Notes under the pieces: generated by a model
The model's input: only the letters and a program-made list of their open reading frames with translations
Database searches by the model: none
Told to the model about the DNA's origin: nothing
Made by a program: the position numbers and the translations under genes
Part shown: one piece after another, positions 56,714 through 64,000 of the stretch
How positions within the stretch are numbered: the first letter of the stretch is position 1
Layout of the letters: the number at the start of each line of letters is the position of its first letter
Source: Macrolepiota albuminosa
Taxonomy: Eukaryota; Basidiomycota; Agaricomycetes; Agaricales; Agaricaceae
DNA length: 64,000 nucleotides
Assembly: GCA_027475525.1 (NCBI GenBank)
Contig: JAMWFC010000113.1
Span: 124,001-188,000 of the forward strand
Reading direction: 5' to 3'

Positions 56714-59515
56714 ACAAGCTACAATTCGTGCCTTCAGCACGAATTTCGTAGCTCGTTGGGGGCTTCGTCTCCAAACCCCCCCCAACTAAGCCTCCACCCT
56801 AACCTCACTTCGTTTGGTTAGGGCTTCAAGTATGTATAGAAAACTCAATGCTTATTCCCAGCCTCAACCTCACTTCGTTCAGTTAAGGCCTCCGCATCTC
56901 ACAACTCAGTGCTTATTCCCGGCCTCAACCTCACTTCGTTCGGTTAAGGCCTCCACATCTCACAACTCAGTCCTCTTTCCACAACTCTCAAAGCATTATT
57001 GTAAGCTAAATTGAATTTTTCTTGAATCTTTTGGATTTTATTCAGCATTTATAAATCTTTAAAAAACTAAAAATCAGTATATTAGTAGCCTTTGAATTTT
57101 TCCTGATTTTCTGGTGATTTTCCTGGAATTATTTGAGCATTTTCCACTAACATCTCCTGAAAAACAGAGCAATTGAATTTTTCTTGAAATTTTCAGATTT
57201 CTTTAAGGATTTATAAACCTCAAAAAATTCACAATCAGTGTATCAGTAGCCTTTGAATTTTTCCTGATTTTTTTGATGATTTTCTTTCAAATTTCTAAGC
57301 ATTTTATACACACATCTACTGAAAAACAAACAAAAAAGGCAAGTATTTGTCAGCCTTAGTCAGAAACTGTCAAAACTGACTAAGCACATCATTCCCACGA
57401 AACGGTTGTCCCATATTATATAGACGAGCTACGATTCGTGCCTTCGGCACGAATTTTGTAGCTCGTTGGGGGCTTTGCCCCCAAACCCCCCCCAACTAAG
57501 CCTCCACCCTAACCTTGCCTTCGGCACGAATTTTGTAGCTCGTTGGGGGCTTTGCCCCCAAACCCCCCCCAACTAAGCCTCCACCCTAACCTCACTTTGT
57601 TCGGTTAGGGCTCCAAGTATGTATAGAGAACTCAGTGCTTAATCCCAGCCTCAACCTCACTTCGTTCGGTTAAGGCCTCCGCATCTCACAACTCAGTGCT
57701 CATTCCCAGCCTCAACCTCACTTCGTTCGGTTAAGGCCTCCGCATCTCACAACTCAGTGCTTAATCCACAACTCTCAAAGCATTATTATAAGCTAAATTG
57801 AATTTTTCTTGAATTCTTCACATCTTATTCAGCATTTATAAATCTCCAAAAAAACAAAAATCAGTATATCAGTAGCCCTTGAATTTTTCCTGAATTTCTG
57901 TTGATTTTCCTGGAATTATTTGAGCATTTTCACTAACATCTTCTGAAAAACACACCAATTGAATTTTTCTTGAAAACTTCAGACTTATTTAAGCATTTAT
58001 AAATCTCAAAAGAAAATCTAAATCGGTGTATCATTAGTCCCTGAATTTTTCCTGAATTTTTAGTGATTTTCTTGGAATTTTTTAATACTCAAATGAGCCA
58101 ACTCTTATGTTGTTACCCTAAAAGGAAGGTTCTTGGTCAGCCTTTGTCAGCCTTAGTCAGAAACTGTCAAAACTGACTAAGCACATCATTCCCACGAAAC
58201 GGTTGTCCCATTCTATATAGACGAGCTACGATTCGTGCCTTCGGCACAACTGACTAAGCACATCATTCCCACGAAACGGTTGTCCCATTCTATATAGACA
58301 AGCTACGATTCGTGCCTTCGGCACGAATTTCGTAGCTCGTTGGGGGCTTCGCCCCCAAACCCCCCCCAACTAAGCCTCCACCCTAACCTCACTTTGTTCG
58401 GTTAGGGCTCCAAGTATGTATAGAGAACTCAGTGCTTAATCCCAGCCTCAACCTCACTTCGTTCGGTTAAGGCCTCGGTTTTCACAACTCAATGCTTAAT
58501 CCCAGCCTCAACCTCACTTCGTTCGGTTAAGGCCTCGGTTTTCACAACTCAATGCTTAATCCCAGCCTCAACCTCACTTCGTTCGGTTAAGGCCTCGGTT
58601 TTCACAACTCAATGCTTAATCCCAGCCTCAACCTCACTTCGTTCGGTTAAGGCCTCGGTTTTCACAACTCAATGCTTAATCCCAGCCTCAACCTCACTTC
58701 GTTCGGTTAAGGCCTCGGTTTTCACAACTCAATGCTTAATCCCAGCCTCAACCTCACTTCGTTCGGTTAAGGCCTCGGTTTTCACAACTCAATGCTTAAT
58801 CCCAGCCTCAACCTCACTTCGTTCGGTTAAGGCCTCGGTTTTCACAACTCAATGCTTAATCCCAGCCTCAACCTCACTTCGTTCGGTTAAGGCCTCGGTT
58901 TTCACAACTCAATGCTTAATCCCAGCCTCAACCTCACTTCGTTCGGTTAAGGCCTCGGTTTTCACAACTCAATGCTTAATCCCAGCCTCAACCTCACTTC
59001 GTTCGGTTAAGGCCTCGGTTTTCACAACTCAATGCTTAATCCCAGCCTCAACCTCACTTCGTTCGGTTAAGGCCTCGGTTTTCACAACTCAATGCTTAAT
59101 CCCAGCCTCAACCTCACTTCGTTCGGTTAAGGCCTCGGTTTTCACAACTCAATGCTTAATCCCAGCCTCAACCTCACTTCGTTCGGTTAAGGCCTCGGTT
59201 TTCACAACTCAATGCTTAATCCCAGTTTGCCTCAACTCTCAGAGCATTATTGTAAGCTAAATTGAATTTTTCTTGAATTTTTCAGATTTCTTTAAGCATT
59301 TATAAATCTCAGAAAAACTCAAGTCAGTGTATCAGTAGGCCTCGAATTTTTTCTGATTTTTCAGTGATTTTATCTGAATTTTCTAAGCATTTCTAATGCT
59401 GAAATGAGCCAACTCTTATGTTATTACCCTAAAAGGAAGGTTCTTGGTCAGCCTTGGTCAGCCTTACTAATCAGATAGTTCCCACAAAACGGTTGTCCCA
59501 TTCTATATAGATATC
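56714..59515 (-). repeat. Three tandem leader blocks with palindromes in the Gypsy 5' leader
   Basis: Blocks start near 56,714, 57,421 and 58,297. Each begins with a hairpin built on AGCTACGATTCGTGCC / GGCACGAATTTCGTAGCT, then GGGGGCTTCGCCCCC, a C-run, CCTAACCTCACTTCGTTCGG, an AT-rich part with TTGAATTTTTC motifs, and ends CCCACGAAACGGTTGTCCCA. They lie between the 5' LTR and gag. CpG is frequent here, in contrast with gag-pol. Confidence 0.9.
58441..59220. repeat. Minisatellite: 13 identical 60-bp units
   Basis: Thirteen consecutive units starting CCCAGCCTCAACCTCACTTC show no difference that I can see. Diverged single units occur at 56,860-56,970 and 57,645-57,770, so the array expanded from one internal unit of leader block 3. 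Confidence 0.97.
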
Positions 59516-59700
59516 CTGTTGAAACAATGAATCAGCACAAGCAGGACCAATTTCAGCCCATTTCTGTAAGTGCAAATCCCCAGAACATTCGAATGACCGA
59601 CAGCTGCTGGTCGAGAAGTTCCAAGAAATGCAAGGGAAGAAGCCTATGGAGCGTATTTTCAAACAATTTCCAAGACCCCTTGTTCAATTCAAAAAAAAAG

Positions 59701-59969
59701 TGTAAAACAACCACGGAGGTTTGTCTTCACTTAGGTAGCTAGAAACAGAATGGAACAAGTCATAATATTCGGGGGAAAGTTGGTCTTGAAAATACAAACT
59801 CATATCTAAATACCCATCCCAAAATAAGGTTCCGTCTCCTATTTGATCAAGAGGCTCTCCATTGAGCGTGTTCCAAAGTGTTGTGTTGAAGTGTTGTGTT
59901 GCGTCAGTCAAAGGTTGTGTGTGTCAGCAGTTGAAGTCTGAATCGTTGTCTGTAAGCAGCATGCTTACA
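59701..59969 (-). repeat. 5' LTR of the Gypsy element
   Basis: 269 bp, TGTAAAAC..ATGCTTACA, followed by the target duplication CTCAC. The base after TGTAA differs from the other LTR (A for G). Confidence 0.93.
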
Positions 59970-59974
59970 CTCAC

Positions 59975-60439
59975 CTATAATTGACTGAGGATGTTCTACA
60001 CAATGTCCATGTTTATATATGATAGATGGACAATGAAGTCATTGTCCACAGTGTGATAGTATGTCATATATTGTAATGTGATTGTATATCAATGCCCTGA
60101 GTGCAACCCTGTATGAAGAGTGTCTGTGTGATATTGTTGAGGTTTGCAACAAATACATTTAAAAATCGGAATAGTAAACACAAAAACATTGTTGCCAAGG
60201 CAGCCATAGCCTTGAATTCTGAGCACACCACCAGTGCAAAGTCCATCCATATTGATGAATAGGCCCTCCAGAACAGCCTCCTGGCCCTTATGGTATAGTA
60301 GATAATGTAGACCTCAGGTTTGCGGTGCGCCGCAGCAGCCCATCCATATTGGTTATTGGGTTTGATATAGTTGACTGTATGTAAAACGGGATCAACGACA
60401 CAACTCGTTTACAACCACATATTTGTTCCCATACGTGTG
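59975..60439. other. Stretch between the retroelement and the ATG14 remnant, no gene seen
   Basis: AT-rich; short frames lack motifs. Confidence 0.35.
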
Positions 60440-60790
60440 TTCCCTGGCGTACACGCAGAATGCATATATTCCCCTTGCACAGCATGGACATATTGAGTAA
60501 TTTGTGGTTTCCTGCAGTCTTGACCTTAGACCGTTAGTCTGGTTTCGTGATCATCAAGCCAGTGACGTAAATTCTCATCAGGGACTACGGAGCTTCTACA
60601 CACCACCCATGCTACTTGGGTCTAATATTAATTTCGCATAGCTTTTGCTCCGACGATGGCACACACCCTGGTCAGGGATGAAATCAAGGTCGGCAAATGT
60701 AAAGATTCAAATGAAGAAAGTCAGCAGGAAGGAAGGGTGGGATTGGTAGAAGTGGGAACACCCGATGTATGTGACGTCTTCTTGATGGTG
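60440..60790 (+). pseudogene. Remnant of the 3' half of an ATG14/UVRAG-like gene
   Basis: Parallels about 39,108-39,510 of the intact gene: TACACGCAGAATG, ATTGAGTAAT.TGTGG, GTC.TGACCTT, then AAGTCAGCAGGAAGGAAG and a TATGTGAC end. Frameshifts and stops are present and the coiled coil, cysteine motif and core are absent. It sits directly upstream of the intact PFGKH gene. Confidence 0.85.
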
Positions 60791-60934
60791 TGACCCTTGC
60801 TATTCTTGATGTACGCTATAACATAACTGCATATAATTCCCCCATGCTGTCAAGCTCAATAACACCGCTATTTAAGCGCTGAGGAGTCAGTCCTTATTTA
60901 TTGCCACGCTTGGCTGATACCCAGTTTACAACTC

Positions 60935-62100
60935 ATGTCTGGACGTCCAGCGACCCCTCCCATTCTCTACGATCCCTCCGAGAACGATGATGTTGAATAC
61001 AACCTCGATTGGTACTACGGTAAACATGCTGGCGGATATGTCCTACCCTTTGGAAAGCACGCGGGCCAGAAGATACATCATACGAGCATAACGTATTTGT
61101 ACTGGTGCAGAAGGCACTTGGACAAGAATGTTCGTGGTTCTCGTACGATTTTTCTCTGTGACTATTTGCTAACTTAAATTTACACAACCAGCAATACGCT
61201 CCTACCTTACGTGCCATCCACGCATTCCATTACGGTCTGCAGAGACATGTGGAAACAAATTGCGGTGATTTCAGGTTCCCGTTTGGAATGTACCGAGGTA
61301 GGAAGATTAGTGAATGCCCCGATGATTATCTTTTGTGGGCCAATGATCAGCCGCAGCTGACCAGCAAGGTACGTACACTATCTACTGGCTTTTAGAGCAG
61401 TTTTGACGCCTCAATTACATGACAGTATGGCGTATTCTTTAAAGCTGTCGCAAGGTGGCTTGAGCGTCCGCTTGAAGAGAAAGTAGGGCCTTTTGAGCCA
61501 TCGTATCGGGTATTCCACAGTAAGGAGGGTGGTAGAAGTATCGTCAACGCACTTGGTTTGGACGAACGAAACACGGATTCTGAAGGTTCTCCTTCGAAAA
61601 CTGATTCACAGTACGCCCATCGTCAATTTATCCATTGCCCATCCAATTCATATCCCTTCCTGAAATAGAAGTCGTGTCGTGCATGTTGGCCTTCGCATCA
61701 GACCGGAAGGCAAGAAATCGCTTGACGCCGGCATACAAGAAGAAGATCCAGATAGTGGACAAACAGCGTCCATCTCAGAGTCTACGATTAAGGCAGAATC
61801 TGGACGGGAGCGGCACTATGAGATTCGTTGTCATGTGCCGAGACATTCCACCAGAGTTTTTCTGCTACGAATAACGGATTCTGAGGAATCGCTTCCTTCT
61901 TCTGTAACTCAGCAGAATGAAAGAAACCCGAGGGAACCGGAGAAAGTCCAGGTGAGCATCTCTGCAGACCTAGTATGCCTTGCGTTGAGGAACATTCCCG
62001 CCTTCGGGTTCAGATGCGAGAATCGCAAGAAAAGAACGTTATTGGTATTGGCAAGCCACTTGGAAAGTGGTTTCAGAAGGCGTCAGCCAAGGTAACGTAG
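60935..62100 (+). CDS. Two-motif PFGKH (DUF3820-like) protein
   Basis: Multi-exon gene starting MSGRPATPPILYDPSENDD. Exon 1 holds GGYVLPFGKHAGQKIHH followed by TYLYWCRRHLDKN; exon 2 holds DFRFPFGMYRGRKISECPDD and YLLWANDQPQLTSK. Both repeat the PFGKHxGxxxxxxPxxYLxW pattern of small DUF3820-type domains; the second has Met-Tyr in place of Lys-His. Later exons give YGVFFKAVARWLERP, a polar region, GLRIRPEGKKSLDAGIQEED and a tail ending KWFQKASAKVT at 62,100. Introns: 61,130-61,191, about 61,369-61,425, 61,611-61,669 and 61,952-62,011, all GT..AG. Molecular function unknown. A remnant of exon 1 lies at 39.65 kb. Confidence 0.65.
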
Positions 62101-63860
62101 GTAAGTTGTGATGGCGGATCTCATTTGGTTCTTCCGCTTTCCAGCGAAGTTTCGACGAATCTCATCAGAACATTGTCCAGAATAAATGTTCTTCTTTCAT
62201 ATGCTATCCATAACCCAACCTTCCTACTTGTGATTTCAATGCTGCTACGTACCAGGGCCCCTTTGAAGACAATGGTACCCTTATTAGTTGGCCATTGCTG
62301 AAGGTTTACGCAAATGGACAATTCCAAGGCGGCGCGATACAAATCCGAACTAGTAGCGCTTCAAATCTCGCCAACACTATTTTGAAAGAGAAAGCGTGAC
62401 CCAGAACAATGATAATCGTGACCGATGAATGAACCGCAAATATCCAAGATTCTGACCGATCAAAAAGCACTATGACGAGAACCATGTTGTTTTTGTTTTT
62501 GACTTTGCCTCACTGATATCACCATTTGGACAATGATTTGACATATTCACTAGGATATGTCAGCGAACCTTAAGGTGCTTGTAGGTAATCATGGTGCAGC
62601 CAATCGAGTGGATGGTACTAGACTGCATTCAGAGGGCAGTACTTCCGAGCGGTTGGTTCACATGTCTTCAATTCCATATGATAGTCTTGAGGGCGACTCT
62701 CATACCCTCATGAATTTTCGGTACATCTATATGCTGAAACCTTCAAACAGCAGTGACTGCACAGAAGAAACCCCGAGTATTTAGCTCCTTTGTTTTTACG
62801 TCAACAACTCCATTTTCCATCAGCATCTTCGCCCGCCAACCGATTGTATCGTCGATGAGGATGAAGAGAACTCGGTGAAGACATTGCGCCGCGCGATCGA
62901 GACCACAGGTGCATGAAGCTTGGAGTAACAGGAGATAGTTCTCTCCTTGAAGATGCGTTCGGCTATAGCTATTCACACCTTCGCATCAAATCAGAAGAGG
63001 AGTTGTGCGATTCCACCCGACCCAAGACCAGCGGGTTTAGTCACTGAATCTACAGGATTCAAGGGGATGGATTGTTCTGTTTCCAAATGTGTTGTTCAAA
63101 CTAAATTTGAGACGTGGAATGATACGTGCGGAGAGCCGTCAACGTGCGACGGGTAATATACAGATAATGACTAACAGAACGCGGGTCAAGGAAGGCATCG
63201 ACTCAAGTGACATACGTGAGTTCGATTGTGATCTGTTATTCAGCGACCCATGTGTCCATTAGCTCTGAAGTGATGTGTAAGTGTATCTGACTTGTCAATG
63301 AATCAATATGATCTCGTCTCACGCGACGTGGAACCACACCTTGGTCTCTAAACAAGTAAGTACTCGAACACGACTTGTCTCGTTGTCAATCAAATGGAAG
63401 GATCAACATCATCGCCTACAGAAGCAAGCTTCACTTATGCTTGGTACATTACAATTGTCGTCCATTGGTGTTCGAGCTCCTGTGATCGTAGTAGTTCCGA
63501 TCGTATTCGCCTGACATCGCGACGCAATCGCGCACACGTGGTGCGGGTTGTCGGCCCGGGGTTGGATCCGTACCAGCCAGAGATCGATCTACTCATATTG
63601 AGCCTTGCGATGAACGTCTATTCTTCTCTAGTAAATAAAAAGTCTCTCTCCTGATGAAATGAGTAAAGTCTTGAAACGTGTGAAGTAGATTGTCAGAAAG
63701 CGACAATGACGTCAGCTGATGTTGACACTCAGAAGTTCCACAAGAAAGCTCTGAACAGCTGACCAACCGTTTACGGCGATGACTGCATTTTCTCACCGTC
63801 AAAAGCACATATAACGCTCCAAATGGTTCCCTTTCTCTCGTTGCTCAGTAATCAACTACC
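62101..63860. other. 1.76-kb stretch without a supportable gene
   Basis: Short plus-strand frames exist (62,557-62,784; 63,308-63,514) and a readable segment GPFEDNGTLISWPLLKVY near 62,255, but they share no motif or convincing splice chain. The last part is the promoter region of the aldehyde dehydrogenase gene. Confidence 0.4.
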
Positions 63861-64000
63861 ATGGTCCTCACCTTCAAACATGAATGGAATACCCCAGTTT
63901 TCAAGGGCAAGACGTCCTTCCCTACTGGCTTGTTCATAAATGGCCAGTTCGTTGATGGATCTGATGGAAAAGAGATTGAGTGAGTCTTGCCGGCCGCGGT
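63861..64000 (+). CDS. Aldehyde dehydrogenase, N-terminal exon (cut by window end)
   Basis: Starts MVLTFKHEWNTPVF and continues SFPTGLFINGQFVDGSDGKE, the usual start of NAD(P)-dependent aldehyde dehydrogenases (GLFINGxFVD). Exon 1 ends at 63,979 with a GTGAGT donor and intron 1 leaves the window. The catalytic Cys and Glu would lie outside, so activity and substrate cannot be judged. Confidence 0.8.

Larger units (their letters stand above)
50496..59969 (-). mobile_element. Complete but decayed Ty3/Gypsy chromovirus-type LTR retrotransposon
   Basis: About 9.47 kb flanked by the 5-bp target duplication CTCAC (50,491-50,495 and 59,970-59,974). LTRs are 50,496-50,770 and 59,701-59,969, both with TGTAA..CTTACA ends. 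On the minus strand the order is 5' LTR, a 3-kb repetitive leader, gag, zinc knuckle, protease, reverse transcriptase, RNase H, integrase, chromodomain, 3' LTR: the Ty3/Gypsy order. Frames are broken by stops and shifts, and a foreign LTR sits in the integrase. Confidence 0.93.

Noticed and set aside
58441..59220. CRISPR-like array
   Set aside because: The units are contiguous 60-bp repeats with no unique spacers, inside a eukaryotic retroelement leader.
62557..62784. Open frame downstream of the PFGKH gene
   Set aside because: No motif and no convincing splice partners. Left as an unassigned stretch.

Overview
The window looks like a piece of an Agaricomycete (mushroom-forming basidiomycete) genome. 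Coding genes are split by many introns of about 50-80 nt with GT..AG ends. The families are typical of that group: a DUF6534-type membrane protein, COMT-like O-methyltransferases, an MLKL-like-domain protein kinase, a secreted histidine acid phosphatase, an ATG14/UVRAG-like autophagy protein and the start of an aldehyde dehydrogenase. Exon structures were derived by hand from reading frames and splice sites; no similarity search was run.

Layout. 0.8-2.6 kb: intact seven-exon secreted histidine acid phosphatase (+). 3.7-5.1 kb: an inverted, truncated, decaying copy of it (-). 6.1-12.5 kb: a giant membrane-anchored acidic-repeat protein (+). 13.2-14.9 kb: DUF6534-type membrane protein (-). 15.8-17.7 kb: O-methyltransferase (-). 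18.8-22.7 kb: a three-domain kinase gene (-). 23.3-28 kb: transposon debris. 28.8-32.6 kb: second copy of the kinase gene (-). 33.5-37.5 kb: a second protein with the same membrane/acidic/repeat/coiled-coil plan as the 6.1-kb gene (+). 38.0-39.5 kb: ATG14/UVRAG-like gene (+). 40.5-42.5 kb: second O-methyltransferase copy with a premature stop (-). 42.8-50.5 kb: CpG-poor transposon graveyard with a dead Tc1 element. 50.5-60.0 kb: a complete but decayed chromovirus-type Ty3/Gypsy element with both LTRs and a 5-bp target duplication, carrying a 3-kb repetitive leader. 60.4-62.1 kb: ATG14 remnant plus an intact two-motif PFGKH gene (+). 63.9 kb to the end: start of an aldehyde dehydrogenase (+).

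The main theme is local duplication followed by divergent fate. Five gene units are duplicated here: phosphatase, O-methyltransferase, kinase, TM-acidic-repeat gene, and the ATG14/PFGKH gene pair. In several pairs one copy is clearly breaking down, by nonsense codons, micro-duplications or truncation. In the ATG14/PFGKH pair the losses are reciprocal. The two kinase blocks differ by LTR-like insertions, which orders the events.

Most striking observations: a 54-nt putative intron that seems to have arisen inside one unit of a protein-coding 48-bp repeat array; duplicated kinases that fuse an MLKL-like helical domain, an apparently catalytic kinase and a third domain, and could be cell-death or non-self-response candidates; and a retroelement leader with 13 essentially perfect 60-bp repeats and palindromes that keep CpG while the surrounding element has lost it.
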